A stretch of 64,000 nt of DNA from Brumimicrobium sp035497735 (GCA_035497735.1 DATJCX010000040.1:1-64000), one strand, 5' to 3'. Shown: positions 47,366-57,210, counted from the first letter of the stretch. The notes: generated by a model from the letters alone, not told the origin. Program-made: numbers and translations.

Positions 47366-48631
47366 ATGAAAATAGAAAAATTGATATTAGCAGCACTTTT
47401 CACAATAACGTTTGGAATGTTTACATTCGCTCAGGACGGTGCTGATGAGTGTACCCGATACAAAGCTATCGCTGGTAACGCTTATCAAGTAAAAGATTAC
47501 GAAAAAGTAACAGAATTCTATGTAAAAGCATTGAATGAGTGTGGTACTTTGGAGTTTCCTTTTTACAACCCATTCATTTACTCTATTCAGCAAGCGATGG
47601 CGAAAGCAGAAACGCCAGAAGCACAAGCGGCTTACTTAGATACATTATTAATGGTATATGAAAGCGGACAGAAAACGCATGGTGTTCAAAATGCTTGGCA
47701 AACAAGTATTGCATACCACTACCTAAAAATTGGAACTCCTGGTGCAATGAAGAAAGCTGATGCAGCTTATAAAATCGGAATTCACCATGAAAAGGAAAAG
47801 GTAAACAAAGGGTACTTACAACAGTACTACTTAAACCTATACAACTTATGGGTACAGGAGCAAGATCCAAAAGCTAAGGCAGAATACAAGAAGAGAATTA
47901 TCACTGAATACTTTGTTTTATCTGATTATGCAAACAAAGGAGACATGGGAGCTCCGATAGTTGACTTCTTAACAACTTACATGGATAGAGCAGCTACAGA
48001 CTGTGAGTCGATCTTACCAGAGATTAATACTTTCATGAAAGATTTACCGCAAGAAATTGAAGCTAAGAAAGCAACAGTTAAGAACTTCTTAAACTTATTG
48101 GAGAACAAAGGTTGTACAAAAAGTAAAGAATATGTTATGCTTGTAGATACAATTATTAAAATTGACCCTTCTTCAGATGCTATCATTGCTAAAGCTAAGA
48201 TGCAGTTGAGCCAAGGTCAAACAAGCGCAGCAATCAATACTTTTAAAGATGCTTTAGGAATGGCTAAAGATGCAAACGAAAAAAGTGATATTGAGTACGA
48301 AATTGCAAGTGCTTACTACAGATCTAAAAACTATCAGTCTGCATACAGTGCAGGATTGGCAGTAAGCGGTAAGAACTCTGCAAAAGGTTACGGAATCTCT
48401 GCTCGTAGTGTAAATGCTTTAATGAATGACTGTGGAGTTACAACTTTCGAAAGAAAAGCGAATAACTACTACGCAGTAGAATTAGCAGAAAGAGCTGGAG
48501 ATAGCAACTTAGTAAGCCAAATGAAAGCGGCTTGTCCAACTTCTTCTGACATCTTCAACGCAGACAAGTCTGTAGGAGAATCAGTAACGTTGAGCTGCTG
48601 GGGTAAAACTTACACAATCAAAACTTTCTAG
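47366..48631 (+). CDS. secreted TPR-like protein, 421 aa
   Basis: The signal peptide is MKIEKLILAALFTITFGMFTFAQ. The mature protein is helical and shows tetratricopeptide-type pairs, for example KAIAGNAYQVKDYEKVTEFYVKAL, AKAKMQLSQGQTSAAINTFKDAL and YEIASAYYRSKNYQSAYSAG. It ends in a short cysteine-containing beta segment (VTLSCWGKTYTIKTF). It is likely a periplasmic protein-protein scaffold. It lies 11 nt after the barrel and 11 nt before the LptC-like gene, so the three are co-transcribed. No enzyme motif is seen. Confidence 0.85.
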   Translation: MKIEKLILAALFTITFGMFTFAQDGADECTRYKAIAGNAYQVKDYEKVTEFYVKALNECGTLEFPFYNPFIYSIQQAMAKAETPEAQAAYLDTLLMVYESGQKTHGVQNAWQTSIAYHYLKIGTPGAMKKADAAYKIGIHHEKEKVNKGYLQQYYLNLYNLWVQEQDPKAKAEYKKRIITEYFVLSDYANKGDMGAPIVDFLTTYMDRAATDCESILPEINTFMKDLPQEIEAKKATVKNFLNLLENKGCTKSKEYVMLVDTIIKIDPSSDAIIAKAKMQLSQGQTSAAINTFKDALGMAKDANEKSDIEYEIASAYYRSKNYQSAYSAGLAVSGKNSAKGYGISARSVNALMNDCGVTTFERKANNYYAVELAERAGDSNLVSQMKAACPTSSDIFNADKSVGESVTLSCWGKTYTIKTF

Positions 48632-48642
48632 TTTGATTCAAT

Positions 48643-49209
48643 TTGAAAAATAAAACACATAAAATGTTTTGGATTCCTGTCGTGATTATCATGGCAGGAA
48701 TTCTTCATTCATGTGTAAACGATATAAATAAGGTTAAGAAAATCACTACACACCCTAATAACCCTGAGGAGACAAGTGAATTCCTACATATTATCTACAC
48801 CGATTCAGGAATGGCGCAGATAGAAATATTTGCTAGAATTGCAGAAACTTATAGTCAACCAAAACAAGTCACACAATTCAAGGATGGATTGAAAGTTAGG
48901 TTCTACAACGAAGACGGGGAAGTTGCATCTGAATTAACTTCTCGTTACGGTCAAATCGATAATTCGACAGGAAACATCATTGTTAAAGACAGCGTTCAAT
49001 TGGTGAATATTGCAGAGAAGAAAACCTTAAAAACGGAAATTCTGTATTGGAATAAGACGGGAGATTCTATTTACACCAACAAACCGGTTGTTATCACGTC
49101 ACCCGACATGATATTATCAGGAGTTGGCGCTTGGACAACACCCACATTTGATACGGCTCAATTCTATAAGCCAACGGCAAAAATTTATCTAAACAAAGAA
49201 GAAGAATGA
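48643..49209 (+). CDS. lptC: LptC-like LPS-export lipoprotein, 188 aa
   Basis: LptC bridges the inner-membrane LptBFG transporter to LptA in lipopolysaccharide export. The N-terminus is a membrane or lipoprotein signal (FWIPVVIIMAGILHSC, lipobox cysteine about residue 24). The following beta-jelly-roll has YTDSGMAQIEIFARIAETY, FKDGLKVRFYNEDGEVASEL and a C-terminal TNKPVVITSPDMILSGVGA, the repeated strand pattern of LptC/LptA/OstA. The start is TTG at 48643 or, less likely, ATG at 48664; both keep the signal. It overlaps the next gene by 4 nt. The symbol is by family resemblance and position. Confidence 0.82.
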   Translation: MKNKTHKMFWIPVVIIMAGILHSCVNDINKVKKITTHPNNPEETSEFLHIIYTDSGMAQIEIFARIAETYSQPKQVTQFKDGLKVRFYNEDGEVASELTSRYGQIDNSTGNIIVKDSVQLVNIAEKKTLKTEILYWNKTGDSIYTNKPVVITSPDMILSGVGAWTTPTFDTAQFYKPTAKIYLNKEEE

Positions 49210-49424
49210 GAACATACAATAAGATAATGCAATACTTTTGGTTGCTAATGGCAATTGCCATCACTGCTTTTGTTACTTACAAAGGATCTGCTGAAGGATT
49301 TGATCGCTGGTCACCAATATACATATTTGCCGCCTTAGCATTGGTTATTTTTCTATTGCGTCGCTTTATGATGAAAAAGGTAGAAAGACACTATGCGAAT
49401 CCAGCGAAGGACAAAAAGAAATAA
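49206..49424 (+). CDS. small membrane protein, 72 aa
   Basis: Two hydrophobic helices are visible (MQYFWLLMAIAITAFVTY and WSPIYIFAALALVIFLL), followed by a basic tail (RRFMMKKVERHYANPAKDKKK), giving a two-helix inner-membrane protein with a cytoplasmic tail. The ATG overlaps the stop of the LptC-like gene (ATGA), which argues for a functional tie to it. I do not recognise the family. It is the last gene of the coaX operon. Confidence 0.75.
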   Translation: MRTYNKIMQYFWLLMAIAITAFVTYKGSAEGFDRWSPIYIFAALALVIFLLRRFMMKKVERHYANPAKDKKK

Positions 49425-49564
49425 AACCGTTCTTTATAATTTACTAGCTTTAAAATTAGCGAAAATCACAAGGTATATTTGTGTAATAGTGGCGAAAAAT
49501 AAAATAGCAACAGACATTAAGAATCAATTAGTTACATTTTAATTATAATTCACCCGATTTCAAT

Positions 49565-49572
49565 TATCTTTG
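49565..49572 (+). promoter_or_regulatory. candidate -7 box (TATCTTTG) upstream of DUF5686 gene
   Basis: It is a perfect TAnnTTTG match 69 nt before the ATG at 49642. A second match, TATATTTG at 49474-49481, lies further upstream in the same gap, so tandem promoters or a short RNA are possible. Confidence 0.5.
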
Positions 49573-49641
49573 GTCAAAATTTAAAACAACCACAAAAAAA
49601 AACACTTCCAAGAAACCTTTTAAAAAAGGATTCATAAAACT

Positions 49642-52128
49642 ATGTCAAAATCAATCTTTTATATTGTCTTACTTCTTAGTATTATCTATGCCCATCCTAC
49701 TTGGGCTCAATACGTAATAGAAGGGCAGGTACTAGATGAAAGAAACGTAGGAATACCATACGCAGACATTTATGTAAAAGATAATTCGGATTTAAGAACC
49801 CGTGCTGACGTAGAAGGTAAGTATGTAATGCGCCTTGAAATCGGAGAGTATTACCTCGTGTTTTCTGCAATGGGATATGAAGAAAGAGAATATTACTTAG
49901 TGGTTTTAGAAAAGGATGCACGTTTAGATATGCAGCTTTTCCCGGAGAAGATAAAGGAATTAGACGGTTTTGATTATTCCATAAAGAAAAGAAATATAGG
50001 AAGAGAAATTGTTCAGCAAACGGTAGCTATCAAGGATAGAATTGACTACAATCAATATCCATATACAACAGAAGTATATATTCGAGCGAAAGATTTGAAA
50101 AGTGAAACCGAGAAAGCGTCAACAAAAGAAGAAAAAATTGATGCGCGCTATGATGATATTGAGGAACTTAAAAGAAAACAATTAGACAAGGTTAATAAAG
50201 TAAACATGCTAGAGGTGGAACTTACCAGAAGTTATAATCCACCAGGAAGTGTTAAGGAAGTACGAACAGGTTACAACAAATATGGAGACGATAGAAATCT
50301 ATACTTCACTACTACGGCAAAATCAAACTTTAATTTCTTTCTAAATACGCTATACCTAAATGATTTAAGTAAGTCCCCTATTCAGTCTCCTATTTCCACA
50401 GCTGGAATTCTTTCCTATAAGTATCAATTGGTCGAAAAAACAGAAAGAGCGGGTCAGCCAACTTTAAATAAAATTAAGATTACTGCCAGAAATATTTCAA
50501 CCTCTACGCTAAACGGATATATATGGATTCAAGACAGCACGTGGATGCTCGAAAAATTGGAATTCACCATTAGCAAAGGAAATTTATACATTTATGATGA
50601 GTTTTCTATTCATCAAGACTTTGATATCGTTGGCGATTCGATGTGCGTTTTAAAGAACCAAACGATGACCTATAATGTAGGATATAGAAAAGAAAAATTT
50701 GAAGGAAGTACAATCGTAAATTACTCAAATTACGACTTTAATCCAAAATTTGACAAGAAAACATTTAGCAATGAACTTGCCGTAACCACCGAAGAAGCCT
50801 ACGATAGAGACTCTATTTACTGGTTGGACAAAAGACTGACACCCTTAACATTGGAAGAGCAACAATACATCAAGGAAAGAGACAGTATTGAAAATTTATT
50901 TAAGAAAACCAGCTTCCTCGACTCGATAGATTCCGTTTTTAATAAGGTTACCTTTTGGAAAGTTGTTTGGTTTGGAATTGATCATAGGAACAGAGCTAAA
51001 AAATCGCAGTGGACCATTAGCTCAATCGCTGGAACGATGCGACCACTTTATATTGCTGGACCGAGAATAGGTCCTGATTTTGACTACTTTAAAAAATGGG
51101 ATAGCGAACGATCAATTAGTTCTTTTACTCGTTTAGATGTCGGAGTTCTAAACGGTGACCTAAAAGGGTATTCCATTTTCAGATACCTCTACAACCCATT
51201 TAAACAGGCTAAAGTTGGGTTTAACCTATCACATAATTACGACTTAATACGTTCCTATGACGCCTTGACGTCCGTCTTCTTGCGGGACAACTTTATCGTA
51301 AGAACGATGGGGTCACTTTATCATGAATTTGAAGTTTTTAACGGGATGTATTTGGAATCGACACTTACCTATACACATCGAAAGCCAGTTCCAGAAAACA
51401 CCAGGTTTATCCGTTGGTTTGACAAGGCCTTAGACAATGATATTCCGCCGCCAGACTTCATTTCCTATAATGCGCTAATTGCAGACTTTATGCTGCGCTA
51501 TACACCAGGACAGAAATACATGCGTGAACCCAAAAAGAAAGTGATACTAGGTTCAAAATGGCCAACTTTCTATGTCAGTTACGAAAAAGGAATTGGAGGA
51601 TTCTTAAAATCAGAAGTCAACCATGACTACATTACCTTAGGTGTTAGTCAGACCTTTAACATCTTTACTTTAGGTACTTCACAATACCATTTAAAAACTG
51701 GTAAATTCTTAAACACAGAGATTTTACGACCAGAAGATGTGCAATATCACAGACGAGGTGATCCACTACTATTTTCGCATCCAATGTATTCGTATCAAGC
51801 ACTTGACTCCACTTTACCAACAAGAGATTGGTATTTTGAATCGCATTACATCCATCATTTCAACGGGGCACTTTTAAACAAAATTCCATTCATGAAAAAA
51901 GCAAGAATCACTGAAGTTTTTGGTGGCGGTTTTCTTTGGGTTCCTGAACACGAATGGGTACATTATGAAGTTTACGGAGGTTTAGAGCGCATCTTTAAAT
52001 TCGCAAAAAGAAGACTTAGAATAGGTGCATATGGCGTGTTTTCGGATGGAAACAACATGAAGCCCCGCGGCTCCTTCAAAATCAGCTTTGCCATTTTAGA
52101 CGAAAGGAACATGAAATTCACGTTTTAG
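49642..52128 (+). CDS. outer-membrane protein with CarboxypepD_reg-like domain and DUF5686, 828 aa
   Basis: After a signal peptide (SIFYIVLLLSIIYAHPTWAQ) residues about 23-105 form a carboxypeptidase-regulatory-like beta-sandwich (YVIEGQVLDERNVGIPYADI, GKYVMRLEIGEYYLVFSAMGY). The rest is the large DUF5686 region, with a middle domain (IWIQDSTWMLEKLEFTISKG) and a C-terminal barrel-like half ending in ISFAILDERNMKFTF. No TonB box or plug domain is present, so it is not a TonB receptor. It has its own upstream -7 box. The function is unknown; the barrel-like end and N-terminal domain place it in the outer membrane. Confidence 0.9.
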   Translation: MSKSIFYIVLLLSIIYAHPTWAQYVIEGQVLDERNVGIPYADIYVKDNSDLRTRADVEGKYVMRLEIGEYYLVFSAMGYEEREYYLVVLEKDARLDMQLFPEKIKELDGFDYSIKKRNIGREIVQQTVAIKDRIDYNQYPYTTEVYIRAKDLKSETEKASTKEEKIDARYDDIEELKRKQLDKVNKVNMLEVELTRSYNPPGSVKEVRTGYNKYGDDRNLYFTTTAKSNFNFFLNTLYLNDLSKSPIQSPISTAGILSYKYQLVEKTERAGQPTLNKIKITARNISTSTLNGYIWIQDSTWMLEKLEFTISKGNLYIYDEFSIHQDFDIVGDSMCVLKNQTMTYNVGYRKEKFEGSTIVNYSNYDFNPKFDKKTFSNELAVTTEEAYDRDSIYWLDKRLTPLTLEEQQYIKERDSIENLFKKTSFLDSIDSVFNKVTFWKVVWFGIDHRNRAKKSQWTISSIAGTMRPLYIAGPRIGPDFDYFKKWDSERSISSFTRLDVGVLNGDLKGYSIFRYLYNPFKQAKVGFNLSHNYDLIRSYDALTSVFLRDNFIVRTMGSLYHEFEVFNGMYLESTLTYTHRKPVPENTRFIRWFDKALDNDIPPPDFISYNALIADFMLRYTPGQKYMREPKKKVILGSKWPTFYVSYEKGIGGFLKSEVNHDYITLGVSQTFNIFTLGTSQYHLKTGKFLNTEILRPEDVQYHRRGDPLLFSHPMYSYQALDSTLPTRDWYFESHYIHHFNGALLNKIPFMKKARITEVFGGGFLWVPEHEWVHYEVYGGLERIFKFAKRRLRIGAYGVFSDGNNMKPRGSFKISFAILDERNMKFTF

Positions 52129-52282
52129 CGAAATAATAATTTTCTTACAAAATCATTTCAACAAAAGCCTTAACAAAAACACACTACATATTGATTTTCA
52201 GCAAAATAACAGCTTCGAATCGGCACTTAACTTAATACAAATATTTTAAGCCTTTTTAACCTTCTTAATGCAAGAAAAATTG

Positions 52283-52290
52283 TACCTTTG
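52283..52290 (+). promoter_or_regulatory. -7 box (TACCTTTG) of sucAB
   Basis: It is a perfect TAnnTTTG match 28 nt before the sucA ATG at 52319. It excludes an alternative in-frame ATG at 52268, which lies upstream of the box. Confidence 0.65.
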
Positions 52291-52318
52291 CACTTCCATA
52301 AAAAAGTTAAAAATCAAG

Positions 52319-55042
52319 ATGGACAAAGTTTCATACGTAGGTAATGCAGATGTCAATGCGATTGACAACCTATACAATTCGTACAAGAAAGACCCGAACA
52401 GTGTTGATGAGGGGTGGAGAAAATTCTTTGAAGGATTTGAATTCGCCTTAACCGACTACCAAGAGGGCGGAGAGGTTCCTGAGAATTTCAAAAAGGAATT
52501 CAAAGTTCTAAACTTAATTGAGGGTTATAGAAAAATTGGACATCTCTTCACAAAAACAAACCCAGTTAGAGAAAGAAGGAAGTATGCTCCAGATTTATCA
52601 ATCGAAAACTTTGGGCTAACAGAAGCAGATTTAAACACTGTTTTTCAGTCAGGCGCAAATATCGGCATCGGTCCAGCAACTTTAAAAAACATTATTGCTC
52701 ATCTAGAGGAGGCATATTGTGAAAGTATCGGATTAGAGTTCCACTACATTCGTAACCCACAACGCAAGGAGTGGTTTATGCAAAAGTTGGAGCTAAACAA
52801 CCGACCTAAATTCTCGGCAGACAACAAGAAAGAAATATTTAGAAAATTAAGTGAAGCAACGCTTTTCGAACATTTCCTAAATAAAAAATATGTCGGTCAA
52901 AAACGTTTCTCTATTGAAGGAGGTGAAGCGCTTATCGCTGGTTTAGACCAAATGATAAAACGCGGAGCGAATTTAGACGTTCAAGAGTTTGTTATGGGAA
53001 TGGCTCACAGAGGCCGTTTGAACACACTTGTAAATATTTTCCACAAAGACTTAAAGGAGTTATTCAGTGAGTTTGAAGGGAAAGAATTTGACAACGACGA
53101 AAGTTTTGACGGAGACGTAAAATACCACTTAGGTTCTACTAAACATGTAGAAGTAGATGGTAAAGACATACAATTAACTTTAGCTCCAAACCCATCTCAC
53201 TTAGAGGCCGTAGGTCCAGTAGTAGAAGGAATTACAAGAGCTAAAATCGATAGTTACTTAGAATCAGAAAAGAGTATTGTTCCGATTTTAATTCACGGTG
53301 ACGCTGCCGTTGCTGCACAGGGTGTGGTTTACGAAGTTGCGCAAATGGCTGAATTAGATGGATACAGAACTGGAGGTACGATTCACATTGTGGTAAACAA
53401 TCAAGTAGGATTTACAACCAACTACAAAGACGGTCGTTCTTCTACTTACTGTACAGATATCGCTAAGGTAACTTTAAGCCCAGTTTTCCATGTGAATGGA
53501 GATGATATTGAAGCAGTTGTTCAAACTTTCATTATCGCTTTAGAATACAGACAACAATTCAACAAAGATATTTATATCGATCTTTTATCGTATAGAAAAT
53601 ATGGTCACAACGAAGGTGATGAACCTAAGTTCACGCAACCAAAACTATATGACAAAATTGCTAAACACCTTAATCCAAGAGAGATTTACAAAAATCAATT
53701 ACTTGATGAAGGTGTAATTACAGAATCCTTTGATAAAGAACTACAAGCAGAACTAGATGGAATCTTAGATTCGGAATACGAAGCGTCTAAATTAGAGAAA
53801 ACAGTTACTGTACGTAATTTCTTAAACGATCTTTGGGAAGGATATGATTATGCTACCCCTGAAGATTTGTTCAAAGAAATTAATACGCAGTTACCTAAAG
53901 AGAAACTAATTGAATTAGGTAAAAAAGCAGCAAGTGCACCTAAGGACAAGAAGATTTTCAGAAAGGTAAAAAAGCTATTGAATGACAGACTCAATATGAT
54001 TGAGAATAATCAATTAGATTGGGGAATGGCAGAAACATTGGCGTACGCATCTTTATTAACAGAAGGTCATCCTATCCGTTTTTCTGGTCAAGACGTAGAA
54101 AGAGGAACATTCTCTCACCGCCATGCTGTTTTAAAAACTGAAGATACAGAAGAAGAGATTATTCCTTTAAATTTATTGGAAAAAGGTCAAGCTGAAATAT
54201 CTATTTTCAACTCACTTTTAAGTGAATACGCAGTATTAGGTTACGAATACGGTTACTCATTGGCACAACCAAATGGTTTAGTCGTTTGGGAAGCGCAATT
54301 TGGTGACTTTATGAATGGCGCTCAGATTATGATTGACCAATTCATCACTGCAGGAGAAGATAAATGGAATGTTCAATCAGGATTGGTGATGTACCTACCT
54401 CATGGATATGAGGGTCAAGGTTCAGAGCACTCTTCTGCTAGAATAGAACGTTACTTACAAGCGGCGGCAAACAACAACATTGTGTTAGTGAATGCAACAA
54501 CGCCAGCAAACTTTTATCATTTGTTAAGACGCCATATGTTACGTAACTTTAGAAAACCTTTAATTATTTTCACACCGAAAATGTTATTGCGTTACCCTAA
54601 AGCAGTTTCAACAATGGATGAATTAGCAACTGGTAGATTCGAAGAGTTAATAGACGACCCAAGAAACATTCACAAAACAGCTACAAATGTTGTTTTATGT
54701 CAAGGGAAGTTTTACTATGACTTGATTGAAGAAGCAAGTAAAAGAGGTGTTGAGGATATGGCATTTGTTCGAATTGAACAATTATACCCACTACCGAAAG
54801 AACAAATTGATGCAACTTTAGCAAAATACAAAAACGCTAAAAACATAATTTGGGCACAAGAGGAACCAGAAAACATGGGAGCTTGGACTTTTATGGCAAT
54901 GAATCTAAGACACATTGACCTAAAAGGAGTTACAAGACCTGCGGCTGCAGCGTCTGCAGAAGGTTCTAAAGAAACGCATTTAAAGCGTTTGAAAAAACTA
55001 TTTAATACAGTATTTGAATACGCAGCAGTTCCTGCTAAATAA
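52319..55042 (+). CDS. sucA: 2-oxoglutarate dehydrogenase E1 component, 907 aa
   Basis: The thiamine-diphosphate enzyme decarboxylates 2-oxoglutarate in the TCA cycle and passes the succinyl group to E2. The N-terminal E2-binding helix is NAIDNLYNSYKKDPNSVDEG. The ThDP region includes MGMAHRGRLNTLVNIF and GDAAVAAQGVVYEVA with HIVVNNQVGFTT. The C-terminal part has the transketolase-like HGYEGQGSEHSSARIERYL. The ATG at 52319 is chosen over 52268 because the promoter box lies between them and the shorter form starts like other family members. sucB follows after 22 nt. Confidence 0.96.
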   Translation: MDKVSYVGNADVNAIDNLYNSYKKDPNSVDEGWRKFFEGFEFALTDYQEGGEVPENFKKEFKVLNLIEGYRKIGHLFTKTNPVRERRKYAPDLSIENFGLTEADLNTVFQSGANIGIGPATLKNIIAHLEEAYCESIGLEFHYIRNPQRKEWFMQKLELNNRPKFSADNKKEIFRKLSEATLFEHFLNKKYVGQKRFSIEGGEALIAGLDQMIKRGANLDVQEFVMGMAHRGRLNTLVNIFHKDLKELFSEFEGKEFDNDESFDGDVKYHLGSTKHVEVDGKDIQLTLAPNPSHLEAVGPVVEGITRAKIDSYLESEKSIVPILIHGDAAVAAQGVVYEVAQMAELDGYRTGGTIHIVVNNQVGFTTNYKDGRSSTYCTDIAKVTLSPVFHVNGDDIEAVVQTFIIALEYRQQFNKDIYIDLLSYRKYGHNEGDEPKFTQPKLYDKIAKHLNPREIYKNQLLDEGVITESFDKELQAELDGILDSEYEASKLEKTVTVRNFLNDLWEGYDYATPEDLFKEINTQLPKEKLIELGKKAASAPKDKKIFRKVKKLLNDRLNMIENNQLDWGMAETLAYASLLTEGHPIRFSGQDVERGTFSHRHAVLKTEDTEEEIIPLNLLEKGQAEISIFNSLLSEYAVLGYEYGYSLAQPNGLVVWEAQFGDFMNGAQIMIDQFITAGEDKWNVQSGLVMYLPHGYEGQGSEHSSARIERYLQAAANNNIVLVNATTPANFYHLLRRHMLRNFRKPLIIFTPKMLLRYPKAVSTMDELATGRFEELIDDPRNIHKTATNVVLCQGKFYYDLIEEASKRGVEDMAFVRIEQLYPLPKEQIDATLAKYKNAKNIIWAQEEPENMGAWTFMAMNLRHIDLKGVTRPAAAASAEGSKETHLKRLKKLFNTVFEYAAVPAK

Positions 55043-55064
55043 TATTAATAAAACAGAAAAAACT

Positions 55065-56330
55065 ATGTCAGTTTTAGAAATGAAAGTACCAAGCCCAGGA
55101 GAATCGATTTCAGAAGTTGAAATCGCTGAATGGCTTGTCTCCGATGGAGATTATGTAATGAAAGACCAGGCGATTGCTGAAGTTGATTCCGATAAAGCAA
55201 CATTGGAATTGCCAGCTGAAGAAGCAGGTATTATTACCCTAAAGGCGGAAGCTGGAGATGTGGTAGCAGTTGGACAAGTTGTTTGTTTAATTGACACTTC
55301 TGCAACTCCACCAGCCAATATGGAGGCTCCTAAAGAAGAGAAAAAAGAAGCAGTAGCTACAGAAGTAAAAGAAGAGAAAAAAGCAGAAGCTCCTAAACAG
55401 GAAACTAAGGCAACTCCTCAAAAAGATTCTTACGCATCTGGCACACCTTCACCTGCAGCTGCCAAAGCAATGAGAGAAAATAACATCTCAACTGGACAAG
55501 TTTCAGGATCAGGAAAAGATGGACGAGTAACAAAGCAAGACGTTATCAACGCAATGGCTGCTGGATTTGATACAGCAACTATTACAGGTTGGGGCGGAAC
55601 ACGTGAGAAGAGCGAGCAAAGAATGTCTATGTTACGTAGAAAAGTAGCTGAACGTCTAGTAGCTGTTAAAAGCGAAACCGCGATGTTGACTACCTTTAAT
55701 GAAGTAGATATGAAGCCAATCATGGATTTAAGAAACAAATACAAAAAAGCATTTGCGGATCACCATGAAGTAAACTTAGGTTTCATGTCTTTCTTTACAA
55801 AAGCAGTAACTGAAGCTTTAAACTTATTCCCATCAGTTAACGGACAAATTGAGGGAGACAACATGATTTTCCACGACTATGCAGATATCGGAATTGCTGT
55901 ATCATCACCAAGAGGTTTGATGGTTCCAGTAGTTAGAAATGCGGAGCGCATGACATTAGCTGAGATTGAAAGGGAAATAAAGCGTTTGGCTATCAAGGCA
56001 CGTGATGGAAAAATCACACCAGATGAAATGACGGGAGGAACTTTCACAATTACAAATGGAGGTGTTTTCGGGTCAATGATGTCAACGCCAATTATTAACC
56101 CACCACAATCAGCTATTTTAGGAATGCACAACATCGTTGAGCGTCCAGTAGCAATTGATGGAGAGGTTGTAATTCGTCCAATGATGTATTTGGCGTTATC
56201 ATATGACCACAGAATCATCGATGGAAAGGAATCAGTTAGTTTCTTAGTGAAAGTTAAGGAAATGCTTGAGAATCCTGAAAGAATGATTTTCGGAAGCAAA
56301 GATCCATACGAAGTTCTACTTGGATTATAA
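55065..56330 (+). CDS. sucB: dihydrolipoyllysine-residue succinyltransferase (E2), 421 aa
   Basis: E2 is the core of the 2-oxoglutarate dehydrogenase complex and carries the swinging lipoyl arm. The lipoyl domain is at residues about 1-80 with the modified lysine in EVDSDKATLELPAEE. An Ala/Lys/Glu/Pro-rich linker follows, then the E1/E3-binding domain (SPAAAKAMRENNIST...GRVTKQDV, about 125-165). The catalytic domain ends with the acyltransferase motif SYDHRIIDGKESVSFL, which contains the catalytic histidine and aspartate. An in-frame ATG at 55014 lies inside sucA and would add an odd extension, so 55065 is the start. A UUCG-loop terminator lies just downstream. No E3 gene is adjacent. Confidence 0.96.
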   Translation: MSVLEMKVPSPGESISEVEIAEWLVSDGDYVMKDQAIAEVDSDKATLELPAEEAGIITLKAEAGDVVAVGQVVCLIDTSATPPANMEAPKEEKKEAVATEVKEEKKAEAPKQETKATPQKDSYASGTPSPAAAKAMRENNISTGQVSGSGKDGRVTKQDVINAMAAGFDTATITGWGGTREKSEQRMSMLRRKVAERLVAVKSETAMLTTFNEVDMKPIMDLRNKYKKAFADHHEVNLGFMSFFTKAVTEALNLFPSVNGQIEGDNMIFHDYADIGIAVSSPRGLMVPVVRNAERMTLAEIEREIKRLAIKARDGKITPDEMTGGTFTITNGGVFGSMMSTPIINPPQSAILGMHNIVERPVAIDGEVVIRPMMYLALSYDHRIIDGKESVSFLVKVKEMLENPERMIFGSKDPYEVLLGL

Positions 56331-56350
56331 TATCCATTGAATATACTTTT

Positions 56351-56380
56351 AAAACGCTCATTTCGATGGGCGTTTTTTTT
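56351..56380 (+). terminator. UUCG-tetraloop terminator after sucB
   Basis: AAAACGCTCAT pairs with ATGGGCGTTTT around a TTCG loop (56362-56365), with one G-T pair, and is followed by a tract of eight T. It starts 21 nt after the sucB stop. Confidence 0.93.
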
Positions 56381-56441
56381 GGCGTAAACCGAAGGTTGGA
56401 AAGAAAAAGTTGTGTTTAAATCGAAGTAGAAATCAGTTAAA

Positions 56442-57185
56442 CTAGAATAAATTCTTTATTCCTATCCAAGAAATAAAGCGTTCTTTAACTTCACCTGTAG
56501 GACCATTCACTTGCGTACCAAAGGAACCCATTAGCATGAAGTTATCAGAAAACAAATACCTAAACCCGGTATTTACATAGCCGTTCATTCCTCTGATTTC
56601 ATGATAGTTTTGATAGCTGTAATACTCCAGCATTAAACTTAAATTATCGGTAGGTGTATAGCCAAAGAGAGCACCAACTTCAGAATGATTGTGCTGACTT
56701 TCTCCAAAGAAATAAGCGACGGCAATACCACCTAGAAAATTTCCAACAGTTTTCTCAAAAAACACAGGGAGATAGAATCCTTTAGTTTCATTAAAAGTAT
56801 ATTGAGGGAAAGTAGCTGCAGAAACAAAGTGTAAGTCTTCATCCAAGAAGCGCCATTTTATACCACCAATAATTTCCCCTATTCCAACATCTACCCTTCC
56901 TTTTTCAGGGAAACCCAGTAAAAGAGGAGCTTCTATCTTCAACTGAACATTATGAAAAAGACCATAATTCAAATCAATATGCGGAGTTGAAAGTTCCCAA
57001 TACCCTTTAAGTGATGTATTAAAAGAAGTGTTAAGTTCCCATTCCTTGAAATCTGCAACTTGCGCGTCATCAGTCAACATAGGTGGTCCTCCTTCCTGCG
57101 CTTGCAAAAAATGAGCGATAAATATAGAAAAGAAAAGCAAAATCGACGTGGACGAAAAACGCATAATACTTAAGGATTTTATCAA
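56442..57185 (-). CDS. outer-membrane beta-barrel protein, 247 aa
   Basis: A signal peptide (LLFFSIFIAHFLQAQ) is followed by about ten amphipathic strands (for example WELNTSFNTSLKGYWELS, VQLKIEAPLLLGFP, LSLMLEYYSYQNYHE), ending in SWIGIKNLF with the terminal aromatic residue. The start of the mature protein (GGPPMLTDDAQVADFKEWEL) is like that of small Bacteroidota transporter-type OMPs; the substrate is unknown. ATG at 57185 or 57164 could start translation. A -7 box TATATTTG lies on the minus strand at 57203-57210, 17 nt upstream of the first. The gene appears monocistronic. Confidence 0.82.
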   Translation of the reverse strand: MIKSLSIMRFSSTSILLFFSIFIAHFLQAQEGGPPMLTDDAQVADFKEWELNTSFNTSLKGYWELSTPHIDLNYGLFHNVQLKIEAPLLLGFPEKGRVDVGIGEIIGGIKWRFLDEDLHFVSAATFPQYTFNETKGFYLPVFFEKTVGNFLGGIAVAYFFGESQHNHSEVGALFGYTPTDNLSLMLEYYSYQNYHEIRGMNGYVNTGFRYLFSDNFMLMGSFGTQVNGPTGEVKERFISWIGIKNLF

Positions 57186-57202
57186 AAACTTTTACAAAAC
57201 GG

Positions 57203-57210
57203 CAAATATA
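57203..57210 (-). promoter_or_regulatory. -7 box (TATATTTG) of small OMP gene
   Basis: It is a perfect TAnnTTTG match on the minus strand, 17 nt before the ATG at 57185. A TTTG lies about 24 nt further upstream, slightly too far. Confidence 0.55.

Noticed and set aside
52268..52318. Longer start for sucA
   Set aside because: The ATG is upstream of the -7 box at 52283-52290, and the extension is not typical of the family.
55877..56299. 140-codon open frame on the minus strand
   Set aside because: It is antisense to the catalytic domain of sucB, which is certain; the peptide has no recognisable features.
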